A stretch of DNA of 17,691 nucleotides from Prolixibacteraceae bacterium. Its GTDB lineage: Bacteria; Bacteroidota; Bacteroidia; Bacteroidales; Prolixibacteraceae. A program made the translations under genes and the position numbers. Shown one piece after another: positions 1-7,779 of the stretch. The stretch covers positions 1-17,691 of the forward strand of contig SKHV01000026.1 in NCBI GenBank assembly GCA_007116765.1. Reading direction: 5' to 3'. The notes under the pieces are model-generated. The model searched no databases. It was not told the DNA's origin and was given only the letters and a program-made list of their open reading frames with translations. How positions within the stretch are numbered: position 1 is the stretch's first letter; each line of letters opens with the position of its first letter.

Positions 1-828
1 GAATTCAACAGTACCTGCGCCAACATAATTTACCGATTTTGCAGCTTCAATGGCTTGTTTTCCCATTTGCTTTCTCAGTTCCTCGGTCATATGTGGAGAA
101 GGGGTCTCTTCAATTAGCTTTTGGTGCCTGCGCTGCACTGAGCATTCACGCTCAAAAATATGTATTACATTACCATGCGTGTCGGCAAGTATTTGAAATT
201 CGATGTGGTTTGGAGATTCAATATATTTTTCAATATAAACAGTGTCGTTGTTAAATGCTGTATTGGCTTCAGATTGAGCCATTTGATATGAATTAACCAA
301 TTCGTTTTCATCGTGAACCAGCCTCATTCCTTTACCACCACCACCCGCTGTGGCCTTAATCATTAAAGGGTAACCAATTTCAGTCGCTGCTTTTATCAGC
401 TCTGTTTTATCAGTCAGTTTTTTATTTGTTCCCGGAACAACGTTTACGCCGGCTTTAATCATTAATTTCCGTGCTGTGATTTTATCACCCATTGCAAGTA
501 TTGCCTCAGGACGGGGTCCAATGAATATTAATCCGGCATCGTTTACCTTTTGGGCAAATACAGCATTTTCCGATAAAAACCCATAACCCGGGTGTATTGC
601 ATCTGCTCCCGATTCAAGGGCAGTATTAATGATTTTTTCAATATTCAGGTAACTTTCGTTCGATGGCGATTTGCCAAGGTAGTAAGCTTCGTTGGCATAA
701 CGTACATGTTGCGATTTTCTGTCGGCGTCGGAATAAACTGCCACACTTGCTATATTCATTTCCCGGCAAGACCTCATTATTCTTACTGCTATTTCGCCCC
801 TGTTGGCAACTAATACTTTTTTTATCAT
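1..828 (-). CDS. accC: Biotin carboxylase subunit of an acyl-CoA carboxylase (3' end outside window)
   Basis: This is the biotin carboxylase component of acetyl- or propionyl-CoA carboxylase. It uses ATP and bicarbonate to carboxylate biotin on a carrier protein in the cytoplasm. The minus frame is open from the edge to an ATG at 828, giving 276 residues of the usual 450-500. Visible motifs are KKVLVANRGEIAVRI at the N-terminus, HPGYGFLSENA near residue 80, the glycine-rich ATP-grasp loop GGGGKGM at 162-168, ERECSVQRRHQK at 226-237, and GAGTVEF at the truncated end. The start was chosen because an overlapping upstream ATG (832) is out of frame and the family begins M-I/K-K-I/V-L. The gene diverges from riboflavin synthase across a 302-base AT-rich spacer. 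Whether it serves acetyl- or propionyl-CoA cannot be told without the carboxyltransferase neighbour. Confidence 0.95.
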   Translation of the reverse strand, partial: MIKKVLVANRGEIAVRIMRSCREMNIASVAVYSDADRKSQHVRYANEAYYLGKSPSNESYLNIEKIINTALESGADAIHPGYGFLSENAVFAQKVNDAGLIFIGPRPEAILAMGDKITARKLMIKAGVNVVPGTNKKLTDKTELIKAATEIGYPLMIKATAGGGGKGMRLVHDENELVNSYQMAQSEANTAFNNDTVYIEKYIESPNHIEFQILADTHGNVIHIFERECSVQRRHQKLIEETPSPHMTEELRKQMGKQAIEAAKSVNYVGAGTVEF

Positions 829-1130
829 GCATTATTAATTTTGTGTTGTTAGCCAGTTGCAAGTCTGTCGCATTTCGGTAAGATGTTTTTTCTTATTCTG
901 ACGGTGTATTTTTATGTTTGATTTTATTAATAAACTAAAACAAACAATGTATGTAAAATGTTCTTATTTAAATAATTGAAAATTAGTGTATTATATTCGA
1001 TTTTTCTATACTTGCTTTTACTTGTCTAAATATTGTTGAATTTATTATGTATAAGAAATAAGATGTGAGAAATCTTCGTATATGATGATGATATTTTATA
1101 TTTTCGGGCTTAAATTTAAAAACGAATAAT
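829..1130. other. AT-rich divergent intergenic spacer
   Basis: These 302 bases separate the divergent accC and riboflavin synthase genes and must hold both promoters. I see no clear TAnnTTTG box with a properly spaced TTTG on either strand; the nearest plus-strand match is TATATTTT near 1096. No FMN-riboswitch-like conserved stems are visible ahead of riboflavin synthase, and there is no open reading frame with family resemblance. Confidence 0.5.
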
Positions 1131-1742
1131 ATGTTCTCAGGAATTGTTGAAGAAGCCGGTAAGCTTATTAAAATTGAAAAGGAACAAGAGAATGTTCACT
1201 TTACGCTTACTTGTTCATTTGTGAGCGAGTTGAAAGTAGATCAAAGCCTTTCACACAATGGTGTTTGTCTGACAGTGGTTGATGTGAATAAAAGTGAAAG
1301 CACATATAAAGTCACTGCAATAAAAGAAACATTGTTGAAGTCGAACCTCGGAAAACTGGAAGTTGGCAGTAAGGTAAATCTTGAGCGTAGTATGTTAATG
1401 AATGGCAGGCTTGATGGTCATATTGTACAAGGGCATGTTGATCAAACTGCTATATGCACCCATGTTGAGGAGTCGGATGGGAGTTGGTATTTTACTTTTG
1501 AATATGATTTTGATAAGGAAATGGCTCAGAAAGGCTATATGACTGTTGAAAAGGGTTCTGTTACCATAAACGGGGTAAGTTTAACGGTAGTTAACTCAGA
1601 AGATAACTCTTTTCAGGTCGCAATAATTCCTTACACTTATCACGAAACAAATTTTCATACTTTTAAAAAGGGTACAACAGTAAACCTTGAATTTGATATA
1701 ATTGGAAAGTATTTGAGTAAACTGCTTACTTTCAATAAATAA
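1131..1742 (+). CDS. ribE: Riboflavin synthase alpha chain
   Basis: The enzyme dismutates two molecules of 6,7-dimethyl-8-ribityllumazine to riboflavin and the pyrimidine precursor, the last step of vitamin B2 synthesis, in the cytoplasm. The 203 residues match the family length (about 200-215). The protein is built of two similar lumazine-binding barrels: the first has the hallmark MFSGIVEE start and NGVCLTV (43-49), the second has GHIVQGHVD (96-104) and SVTINGVSLTV (143-153). The gene stands alone in the window, divergent from accC, and ends just before a strong hairpin terminator. Some Bacteroidota annotations call this gene ribC or ribE. The family assignment is secure. Confidence 0.96.
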   Translation: MFSGIVEEAGKLIKIEKEQENVHFTLTCSFVSELKVDQSLSHNGVCLTVVDVNKSESTYKVTAIKETLLKSNLGKLEVGSKVNLERSMLMNGRLDGHIVQGHVDQTAICTHVEESDGSWYFTFEYDFDKEMAQKGYMTVEKGSVTINGVSLTVVNSEDNSFQVAIIPYTYHETNFHTFKKGTTVNLEFDIIGKYLSKLLTFNK

Positions 1743-1747
1743 AATGA

Positions 1748-1767
1748 GGGGCTTATGCCCCTTTTTT
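1748..1767 (+). terminator. Intrinsic terminator after riboflavin synthase
   Basis: A perfect five-pair GC stem, GGGGC (1748-1752) and GCCCC (1757-1761), with a TTAT loop is followed directly by six T residues. It lies 5 bases after the stop codon. It sits between convergent genes and may also slow transcription of the minus-strand cold-shock gene, although the T tract on that side is poorer. Confidence 0.85.
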
Positions 1768-1773
1768 ATTCTA

Positions 1774-2226
1774 TTATTCTCTGAAAATTTTCACGTTAAC
1801 CGCATTAAATCCTTTAGGTCCTTTTTCAACTTCAAATACTACAAGGTTGTTGTCTTTTATTTGCTCCTGAAGGTTGTTGGCATGTACAAAAACGCTTTGA
1901 TTGTTGGTCATGTCGCGGATGAAACCGTAACCTTTAGCATCGTTGAAGAAAGTAACTACACCCTTATGGAAAGGGTCATTTTTGGCTGCAGGATCATCCT
2001 TTGGAACGCTCACTGCAATGTCATCAATATCAACTTCTGTTTTCTGATCCGGATCGGGTGGAGTATCCATGATAACACCATTTTCATCAACATAAGCAAT
2101 CATGTCGTCGAAACTGGTTTTGTCATTGTCTTTACGTGCAAGACGTTTCTTTTCTTTATCTTTACGTTTCTTTTCTTTTTTGTTTCTAACTTCCTTTTTG
2201 TTAAAGCTTTCTTGTGATCTTCCCAT
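1774..2226 (-). CDS. Cold-shock-domain protein with long basic N-terminal tail
   Basis: This is a predicted RNA or single-stranded DNA binding protein of 150 residues. Residues 1-35 are extremely rich in Lys and Arg (KKEKKRKDKEKKRLARK). They are followed by an acidic, proline-containing linker (about 40-85) and a C-terminal cold-shock domain (87-148). The domain has RNP1 KGYGFI at 98-103 and RNP2 VFVHA at 112-116. Ordinary CspA proteins are about 70 residues, so the N-terminal half is an extension, a layout familiar from Bacteroidota. It could act as an RNA chaperone with extra charge-based nucleic-acid or ribosome contact; that is inference. The gene lies downstream of rnc on the same strand with an 82-base gap holding its own possible promoter box (TATCTTTA on the minus strand, 2255-2262). 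Confidence 0.88.
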   Translation of the reverse strand: MGRSQESFNKKEVRNKKEKKRKDKEKKRLARKDNDKTSFDDMIAYVDENGVIMDTPPDPDQKTEVDIDDIAVSVPKDDPAAKNDPFHKGVVTFFNDAKGYGFIRDMTNNQSVFVHANNLQEQIKDNNLVVFEVEKGPKGFNAVNVKIFRE

Positions 2227-2290
2227 GAATTTTGTGTTGTATTTAAATTTTACGTAAAGATAAGTAATATAATTGATTTTAAAATTTATC

Positions 2291-2305
2291 TGCTTGTATT
2301 AAGCA
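2291..2305 (-). terminator. Weak hairpin after rnc
   Basis: TGCTT and AAGCA form a five-pair stem around a five-base loop, four bases after the rnc stop codon, followed on the minus strand by an AT-rich run rather than a clean T tract. It may partly end the acpP-fabF-rnc transcript, but read-through into the cold-shock gene is possible. Confidence 0.3.
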
Positions 2306-2308
2306 AAA

Positions 2309-3058
2309 TTATAATGCACCTTGATCTTCAGCAATTTCGATTTTTTGAAGTGTTTCACGAGCTGCATTTTGTTGAGCCTCTTTTTTTGAGGCTCCTGATC
2401 CTTTGCCTTTTACCACATTCCCAATTTCAATTGTTGTGATAAAATTGCTGGATTTGCTAGTGCTCTTATTTTCTTCAATGGTTTCGAAGTTGATTTCCTT
2501 TTTGTTTTTTTGCCCCCATTCAATAAGTTGGCTTTTGTAGTTGTTGTCAACTTGTTCAACTTTTGCTAAATCGACATAACTACTTATTATTCTTTTTACA
2601 ATAACATGGCGTGCAGTACTGTATCCTTTATCGAGGTAAACAGCTCCTATTAAAGCCTCAAGGGCATCTCCATATATGTTTGAAGTTGAAGTGCTTCCTA
2701 TTTTGCGATACTGAACAAATTGATCGAGTCCAAGTTCGATCATCATGTTGGTAAGAAAAGCACGATTGACCAGTTTAGAACGCATTTGAGTGAGAAAACC
2801 TTCGCCGCGCTGCGGAAATCTGTTGTAAAGAAATTCGGCCACTACAGCACCCAGAATTGCATCGCCAAGGTATTCTAGTCGCTCGTTGTTGATTGAGTTT
2901 CCTAACGAGTCACTAGTAGATGATGAACGGTGAATGAATGCTATGTCGTAAAGTTTTGTGTTTGCAGGGTAAAAGCCTAAAATATCTTTTAAAAACAAAT
3001 AAAACTCTTTTCGTTTTGAAGAAAAGAGTTTTATTCGTTGAATTAAGATTTTAATCAT
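2309..3058 (-). CDS. rnc: Ribonuclease III
   Basis: This double-strand-specific endoribonuclease processes rRNA precursors and structured mRNAs in the cytoplasm. The 249 residues comprise an N-terminal catalytic domain and a C-terminal double-stranded RNA binding domain (about 175-240, ending in GASKKEAQQNAARETL). The signature NERLEYLGDAIL is at 58-69. The metal-binding acidic residues E62 and D66, and D131 and E134 in YGDALEALIGAVYLDKG, are all present, so the enzyme should be active. The ATG overlaps the fabF stop codon by 4 bases (ATGA type), indicating translational coupling. The acpP-fabF-rnc order is common in Bacteroidota. Confidence 0.96.
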   Translation of the reverse strand: MIKILIQRIKLFSSKRKEFYLFLKDILGFYPANTKLYDIAFIHRSSSTSDSLGNSINNERLEYLGDAILGAVVAEFLYNRFPQRGEGFLTQMRSKLVNRAFLTNMMIELGLDQFVQYRKIGSTSTSNIYGDALEALIGAVYLDKGYSTARHVIVKRIISSYVDLAKVEQVDNNYKSQLIEWGQKNKKEINFETIEENKSTSKSSNFITTIEIGNVVKGKGSGASKKEAQQNAARETLQKIEIAEDQGAL

Positions 3059-4299
3059 TCGTATTTTTTAAAAATGATTGATGCATTGTGTCCTCCAAAA
3101 CCAAAAGTATTGCTGAGCGCGTATTTAACTTCGCGCGACTTTGCTTTATTAAAGGTGAAATCGAGTTTTGGGTCAATTTCAGGGTCAATTTCAAATTGGT
3201 TTATGGTAGGAGGTATCAAATTGTTCTGAATTGCATAGATAGCGGCAATTCCTTCTGCAGCACCGGCAGCTCCCAATAAATGGCCTGTCATTGATTTTGT
3301 GGAGCTGATACTCAGTTTATAAGCATGCTCACCAAAAGTTTTGAGAATGGCTTTGGGTTCAGCAATATCTCCTAAGCCTGTTGAAGTGCCATGAACATTG
3401 ATATAATCAATGTCTTCGAGAGAAATGCCTGCGTCTTCGCTAGCAAGTTTCATTACCAATGATGCTCCATTGCCTTCGGGGTCGGGTGCAGTCATGTGGT
3501 AAGCATCGGCCGTTAAAGCACCTCCAGCTACTTCGGCATATATTTTTGCGCCTCGTTTCACTGCATGTTCATACTCTTCGAGTATAAGTGCAGCTCCACC
3601 TTCAGCCATCACAAAACCGTCACGATCCTTATCAAATGGACGCGAGGCAGTTTTTGGATCGTCATTGCGTGTAGAAATAGCACGCATTGAGTTGAAACCA
3701 GTAATTCCTGCTAATGTTATTGCGGCTTCAGAACCTCCTGAAACAACCATGTCGGCTTTTCCCATTCTAATGTAATACAGGGCATCGATAATGGCGTTGG
3801 CCGAAGATGCACATGCGGTTACTGTGGTGAGGTTTGGTCCTCTGAAACCATACTCGATTGAGATACAACCGCTGGCAATATTGGCTATCATTTTAGGGAT
3901 GAAGAAAGGTGTCGTTTTTGGATTTTCAGGGTTTAATCCCCTGATTTCTTCTTCAAAAGTCTGAAGTCCTCCAATTCCTGCTCCCCAAATTACACCAACT
4001 CGATCTTTATTGATCGTATCCAGATTTATTCCAGTATCGGCTATTGCCTGTTTTGCAGCTATAATTGCAAATTGTGTGTAGGTGTCGTATTTGCGAGCCT
4101 CTTTTCTTTCGAAATAATCAATAGGATCCCAATTCTTCACCTCACAGGCAAACTTTGTTTTACTGTTAGTTGCATCAAACCGAGTAATGGGGCCGGCACC
4201 ACTCACCCCATTTCTCAGATTTTCCCAGTATTCTTCAATACTTTTTCCTAAGGGATTGATGGTACCTAAGCCTGTTACTACTACTCGTTTGAATTCCAT
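3055..4299 (-). CDS. fabF: 3-oxoacyl-ACP synthase II
   Basis: The enzyme performs the elongating Claisen condensation of malonyl-ACP with acyl-ACP in type II fatty acid synthesis. The protein has 414 residues, the normal length. The catalytic Cys-His-His triad is visible: C163 in TVTACASSA, H303 in NVHGTSTGLGD, and H340 in KSMTGHLLGAAGA, at the same numbers as in E. coli FabF. The C-terminal NTFGFGGHNASIIF motif (398-410) is intact. It lies 17 bases downstream of acpP, its protein substrate carrier, and overlaps rnc by 4 bases. The only oddity is Gly in place of the usual Pro in the HGTST-x-LGD loop. Confidence 0.97.
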   Translation of the reverse strand: MEFKRVVVTGLGTINPLGKSIEEYWENLRNGVSGAGPITRFDATNSKTKFACEVKNWDPIDYFERKEARKYDTYTQFAIIAAKQAIADTGINLDTINKDRVGVIWGAGIGGLQTFEEEIRGLNPENPKTTPFFIPKMIANIASGCISIEYGFRGPNLTTVTACASSANAIIDALYYIRMGKADMVVSGGSEAAITLAGITGFNSMRAISTRNDDPKTASRPFDKDRDGFVMAEGGAALILEEYEHAVKRGAKIYAEVAGGALTADAYHMTAPDPEGNGASLVMKLASEDAGISLEDIDYINVHGTSTGLGDIAEPKAILKTFGEHAYKLSISSTKSMTGHLLGAAGAAEGIAAIYAIQNNLIPPTINQFEIDPEIDPKLDFTFNKAKSREVKYALSNTFGFGGHNASIIFKKYE

Positions 4300-4316
4300 A
4301 AATAAGTAAAATGTGA

Positions 4317-4553
4317 TTACTTAACGTTTTCTTCGATGTATTTGATTGCTTCGCCTACAGTGCTGATTTTTTCAGCTTGATCATCAGGGATAGCCATATC
4401 AAATTCTTTTTCGAATTCCATAATTAATTCTACAGTATCAAGTGAATCTGCACCCAAATCGTTTGTGAAGCTTGCTTCTGGTGTTACTTCTTTTTCATCA
4501 ACACCTAATTTGTCAACGATTATTGCTGTAACTTTTCCTGTAATGTCAGACAT
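4317..4553 (-). CDS. acpP: Acyl carrier protein
   Basis: This small acidic protein carries growing acyl chains on a 4'-phosphopantetheine arm. It has 78 residues and four predicted helices. The attachment serine is S37 in GADSLDTVELIMEFEKEF at 34-51. The gene is first in the acpP-fabF-rnc operon and has a well-matched Bacteroidetes-type promoter about 45 bases upstream. Confidence 0.97.
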   Translation of the reverse strand: MSDITGKVTAIIVDKLGVDEKEVTPEASFTNDLGADSLDTVELIMEFEKEFDMAIPDDQAEKISTVGEAIKYIEENVK

Positions 4554-4598
4554 AATTGTAATTTTTATGTTTTGATTATACTTAAATTTTTATCGCTG

Positions 4599-4631
4599 CA
4601 AAGTAAATAACAAACCGTTTACTTATGCAAA
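4599..4631 (-). promoter_or_regulatory. Promoter of acpP-fabF-rnc
   Basis: On the minus strand a TTTG box (4628-4631) is followed after 21 bases by TTACTTTG (4599-4606), one mismatch from the Bacteroidetes -7 consensus TAnnTTTG. The implied start of transcription near 4593 gives a leader of about 40 bases. Confidence 0.5.
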
Positions 4632-4670
4632 TATTTTGCTCAAATGGGCTTTTAAAATCATTTCTTAATG

Positions 4671-4678
4671 TATTTTTG
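4671..4678 (+). promoter_or_regulatory. Probable -7 box of purN
   Basis: TATTTTTG matches TAnnTTTG exactly and lies 43 bases upstream of the chosen purN ATG. A good TTTG box at the expected distance is not seen, so the call rests on the -7 element alone. Its position overlaps the longest purN open frame, which argues for the shorter start. Confidence 0.4.
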
Positions 4679-4721
4679 TAGAATACAATTTACAAACTTC
4701 AGGTTTGTTAACACGCTAATA

Positions 4722-5285
4722 ATGAAAAAAATAGCAATTTTTGCTTCGGGCTCAGGCTCCAATGCCGAGAATATTGCAAGGTGTTTTTTAAAGAGCGAAC
4801 ATTTGAACATTGAATGCATTTATTCGAATAATGCAGATGCTTTTGTGCTCACTCGTGCAAAGAATCTAAATATTCCCACATTTGTTTTTAATCGCGACGA
4901 ATTTTATAATTCTGAAATAGTACTCGATAGCCTTAAAAAGTATGATATTGATTTAATTGTATTGGCTGGTTTTATGTGGTTAGTTCCCGATTATTTAGTG
5001 AAGAATTTTACGATTGTAAACATACATCCGGCTTTATTGCCAAAGTTTGGTGGAAAAGGTATGTATGGAGAAAGGGTGCATAAGGCTGTGGTTGAAAGTG
5101 GTGAAACACATACCGGCATTACCATACATTACGTAAATGAGAAGTATGATGAGGGACAAATCATTTTTCAGGCTGATTGCCCGGTTTTGCCCGGTGATTC
5201 ACCTTATGATGTGGCCGCAAAAGTGCATGAACTGGAATATGAACACTATCCAAAAATAATAGAACGATTACTGATACGAAATTAA
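4722..5285 (+). CDS. purN: Phosphoribosylglycinamide formyltransferase
   Basis: The enzyme transfers a formyl group from 10-formyl-tetrahydrofolate to GAR, the third step of purine synthesis. The 187 residues start at MKKIAIFASGSGSN, the canonical N-terminus. An in-frame ATG 54 bases upstream would add 18 atypical residues and overlaps the promoter box, so it was not used. The phosphate-binding loop SGSGSN is at 9-14, the catalytic N99 and H101 are in IVNIHPALLP, and the acidic residue D143 is in NEKYDEGQI. The gene is divergent from acpP. Its last 18 bases overlap the 3' end of the convergent M23 peptidase gene, leaving no room for a terminator. Confidence 0.95.
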   Translation: MKKIAIFASGSGSNAENIARCFLKSEHLNIECIYSNNADAFVLTRAKNLNIPTFVFNRDEFYNSEIVLDSLKKYDIDLIVLAGFMWLVPDYLVKNFTIVNIHPALLPKFGGKGMYGERVHKAVVESGETHTGITIHYVNEKYDEGQIIFQADCPVLPGDSPYDVAAKVHELEYEHYPKIIERLLIRN

Positions 5286-6572
5286 TAAATCCTCTTCGTT
5301 TGTGGTTGTTATTATTTCGAGCTTTAACTTCAACGAATCACGAATCGCGTTAAAATGTTCCCTGTTTTCTTCTGCAATCGGTTCAACAGGAGGAGCCTCA
5401 ACATTTAAGGGATTCACAGGTGAGCCGTTTTTAAAAATTCTGAAATCGAGATGTGGTCCTGTAGCCAGACCTGTCATGCCTACATAGCCAATTAATTGTC
5501 CTTGTTTTACTCTAGTTCCCTGATTTATTCCGGGAGCAAAATTTCGTAAATGCATGTATTGCGATGTATACACCGAGTTGTGCCTTATATTCAGATAATT
5601 ACCGCCTCCCCGTGCCTGATATCCTTTTTTTACCACTGTTCCATCCCCAATTGAATACACTGGCGTACCCGATGGGGCAGCGTAATCGACACCGTGATGA
5701 GCACGCCTGATTTTTAATACCGGATGCATACGACTATTTGAAAAGCCTGAGCTTATTCTTGAATAATTAAGAGGGGCTTTGAGGAAAGCTTTGCGCAAGC
5801 TGTTGCCCTCGTCGTCGAAATAGCCTTCCTGTTCATTGTGTTCGTAATAATAGGCTGTGGTTGGAACGCCCATGTGTATGAACTTTGCAGCGTGTATGTG
5901 CCCAATTCCCACATAGTTGCCTTCAACATAATGGGCGTCGTAAATCACTTTGAATTCATCGTTGGGTTGAATGCCGAAAAAATCGATAGTCCAAGCAAAA
6001 ATATCTGAAAGCCTAACTGCTAAAACCGGGCTGGCATTATTCGCTACCATTGCATTCCACAGCGAAGATTTAATAACCCCACCCGCATTATGTTGCAGGG
6101 TATCCACTTTTTTCGCACCACGGTATATAATGGAGCTGTCAAGGTCGAAAACCACATAGTCTATTTGAGAATCTTCGTAGATAAGGTAAGAGGGTGTGTT
6201 TATACTATCTTTATGGATGATGTAATATCGGTGGCCGGCTTTAATCCTTCTTAAATTGAATATATCGCCTGAATTTCTTGCAAGCCTGTCGACTGTTTGA
6301 GCACTTATGCCCAGTGGACGCAATATGTTTGATAAGCTTTGCCCTGAACGTACGCGGGAAGTGTCAATTTGTATCGAATCGAAAGGAAAGCCCCATGCTA
6401 GTCTGACAGGAACATCGTAAATAGTATCGCTTGATATTTCATCTTCAATAATAACTGTAGATTCGGTGGGTGTAGTTCCTCTAACAATAAGAATAAGTGT
6501 GAGTACAACAAGTAAAATCTCTATGGTATATTTTCGGATTATCTTCACGGCAATTTTTTTTATTTCCTGCAA
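5268..6572 (-). CDS. Membrane-anchored M23 family peptidoglycan peptidase
   Basis: This is a predicted cell-wall endopeptidase of 434 residues. An N-terminal membrane anchor (about 17-31) leads to a periplasmic region. Residues 74-120 (RSGQSLSNILRPLGI...) resemble a LysM/OapA-like substrate-binding domain. The M23 (LytM) domain spans about 272-390, a layout like MepM. Visible catalytic-site residues are H292 and D296 in HHGVD, H341 in QYMHL, and H374 in GPHLDF. The last position of the usual HxH motif is Asp (D376), not His, so the third zinc ligand is replaced. The 44-residue tail after the domain is low in recognisable motifs. The convergent purN overlaps its final 18 bases. Confidence 0.9.
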   Translation of the reverse strand: MQEIKKIAVKIIRKYTIEILLVVLTLILIVRGTTPTESTVIIEDEISSDTIYDVPVRLAWGFPFDSIQIDTSRVRSGQSLSNILRPLGISAQTVDRLARNSGDIFNLRRIKAGHRYYIIHKDSINTPSYLIYEDSQIDYVVFDLDSSIIYRGAKKVDTLQHNAGGVIKSSLWNAMVANNASPVLAVRLSDIFAWTIDFFGIQPNDEFKVIYDAHYVEGNYVGIGHIHAAKFIHMGVPTTAYYYEHNEQEGYFDDEGNSLRKAFLKAPLNYSRISSGFSNSRMHPVLKIRRAHHGVDYAAPSGTPVYSIGDGTVVKKGYQARGGGNYLNIRHNSVYTSQYMHLRNFAPGINQGTRVKQGQLIGYVGMTGLATGPHLDFRIFKNGSPVNPLNVEAPPVEPIAEENREHFNAIRDSLKLKLEIITTTNEEDLLISYQ

Positions 6573-6634
6573 AAATGATATTTAGAAGGTCAATATCAAA
6601 ATAAAAACAAACAAATATTTTTTGATTCTCGGAT

Positions 6635-6669
6635 TGCTGGCTACTGGGTAGTGGCTGATGGCTGTTCAG
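6635..6669 (+). repeat. Degenerate heptad repeat tract, 5 units
   Basis: Consecutive seven-base units read TGCTGGC, TACTGGG, TAGTGGC, TGATGGC, TGTTCAG, approximating TNNTGGC. The tract lies upstream of the M23 gene and is of the same kind as those at 6878 and 14513. Confidence 0.65.
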
Positions 6670-6743
6670 TGCGGCGAGTTGCTGTTTGTTTTCAATCTTT
6701 TTCCATCAATCTTTGCTCCGTAGGAGCTGTAAAAGGAATGCGG

Positions 6744-6766
6744 CCATAATGCCGCAGCGATGCTGC
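6744..6766 (-). repeat. REP-like palindrome, diverged copy
   Basis: Read on the minus strand, GCAGCATCGCTGC followed by GGCATTATGG differs at only two of 23 positions from the copy at 17662-17684. The GCAGC and GCTGC arms form a five-pair stem. The final TAG of the tail is lost here. This links the 6.7 kb spacer with the repeats at the right end. Confidence 0.6.
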
Positions 6767-6877
6767 TCTGTAGAAAAAATTGGCAAGCAGATATTGCAGA
6801 TTAACGCTACGCTCCAATTGGCTACGCCGATCTACGCTTCGCTTCGATTCAGGTTTCGGTCTGTTACTGCCTAAAGT

Positions 6878-6915
6878 CACTGGCAACCACTGGCCACTGA
6901 CCATTGACTAATGAC
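6878..6915 (+). repeat. Degenerate heptad repeat tract, 5 units
   Basis: Units CACTGGC, (AAC), CACTGGC, CACTGAC, CATTGAC, TAATGAC lie ten bases from the 3' end of the YitT gene. A three-base interruption follows the first unit. The last unit TAATGAC is the reverse complement of the GTCATTA word found in the 14513 tract. Confidence 0.65.
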
Positions 6916-6924
6916 TTTCAATCT

Positions 6925-7779
6925 TTAAGTTTTTATCTGGTCGAACCCTTCGCCATAAACACCCATAACGCTTCCCATGGTTATAAACGCTTCGTTGTCG
7001 ATTGCTTTGATTTTACTAAAAATTGATGCCGTTTCACGTTTTCGCACAACAGTCATTACAATTTTTACAGGCTTGCCGGTATAGCCTCCGGTGGCATCCA
7101 TAACAGTTACTCCGCGTTGGTTGTCGTGTAGTATACTGTCGCGTATAGCCTCCCATTTTTCCGAGAAAATTGATATTTGAGCCGATTGGTTTGCCCCGTT
7201 AAGAAAAGCATCGAGGGTGTATGATACTACCCACATCGAAACATAACCATAAACTAAAATCTCTGCGGAATAAAAAACAAACCACGATGATGAAATAATG
7301 ATTACATCGCAATACATAATTACCCTTCCGGGGCTAATGCGCCTGTATTTGGTTACGAGCGAAGCTATTATATCGGTGCCCCCTGTACTTCCGCCCTGAC
7401 TGAAAACCAGCCCTAAGCCGAGTCCGCCCGATATGCCTCCCAATACAGCCGATAAAAATTTATCGTCGATTAATGGCTGGGTGAACAGTTTTTGAAAAAC
7501 GGTTAGCATTACTGAAATGAGCACCATGTTTACAATGGTTTTTGCACCAAAATTTGCACCAAGTTTTTTTATAGCAATGGCCACCAAAAATGCATTTACA
7601 ATAAGGTAAATAACACCAGCCGGAATTCCACTAACGTAATACACAAGCGCACCTACGCCACTAATTCCGCCACCGTTTATTTCGGCAGGGATAAGAAAAA
7701 CTGTCCATCCAAGGGCAAACAGTAAAGAGCCGGAAAACATTATTGCCCAGGCTTTTATTTTGTTCAAATATTTATTCAT
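6925..7779 (-). CDS. YitT family (DUF2179) membrane protein
   Basis: This is an integral inner-membrane protein of unknown function, 284 residues. About five hydrophobic helices lie in residues 10-195 (YitT_membrane region), including the conserved FSQGGSTGGTDII at 126-137. The cytoplasmic DUF2179 domain follows at about 222-276 (GVTVMDATGGYTGKP...ITMGSVMGVYGEGFD). The length is typical. Transport has been suggested for relatives, but I make no substrate claim. The gene is monocistronic here: repeats follow its 3' end, and the divergent M16 peptidase begins 156 bases upstream. The ATG gives the usual start, MNKYLNKIKAW. Confidence 0.92.
   Translation of the reverse strand: MNKYLNKIKAWAIMFSGSLLFALGWTVFLIPAEINGGGISGVGALVYYVSGIPAGVIYLIVNAFLVAIAIKKLGANFGAKTIVNMVLISVMLTVFQKLFTQPLIDDKFLSAVLGGISGGLGLGLVFSQGGSTGGTDIIASLVTKYRRISPGRVIMYCDVIIISSSWFVFYSAEILVYGYVSMWVVSYTLDAFLNGANQSAQISIFSEKWEAIRDSILHDNQRGVTVMDATGGYTGKPVKIVMTVVRKRETASIFSKIKAIDNEAFITMGSVMGVYGEGFDQIKT

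Larger units (their letters stand above)
6573..6924. other. Repeat-rich spacer between M23 and YitT genes
   Basis: These 352 bases hold no credible gene. They contain two heptad-repeat tracts (6635-6669 and 6878-6915). Between them lie palindromes, including GCTCC-GTA-GGAGC near 6715-6727, TGCGGC-CATAAT-GCCGCA near 6739-6756, and a REP-like copy on the minus strand (6744-6766). A stretch near 6805-6845 has three spaced CTACGC words. The M23 promoter should be in the left 60 bases, but I see no convincing box. Confidence 0.6.

Noticed and set aside
829..1130. FMN riboswitch before riboflavin synthase
   Set aside because: The spacer is AT-rich and shows none of the conserved GC-rich stems of that riboswitch.
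1744..2217. Plus-strand open frame of 157 codons opposite the cold-shock gene
   Set aside because: It is the complement of a clear coding region and begins inside the terminator.
4668..4721. Upstream ATG of purN
   Set aside because: The extra 18 residues do not fit the family and overlap the TATTTTTG promoter box.
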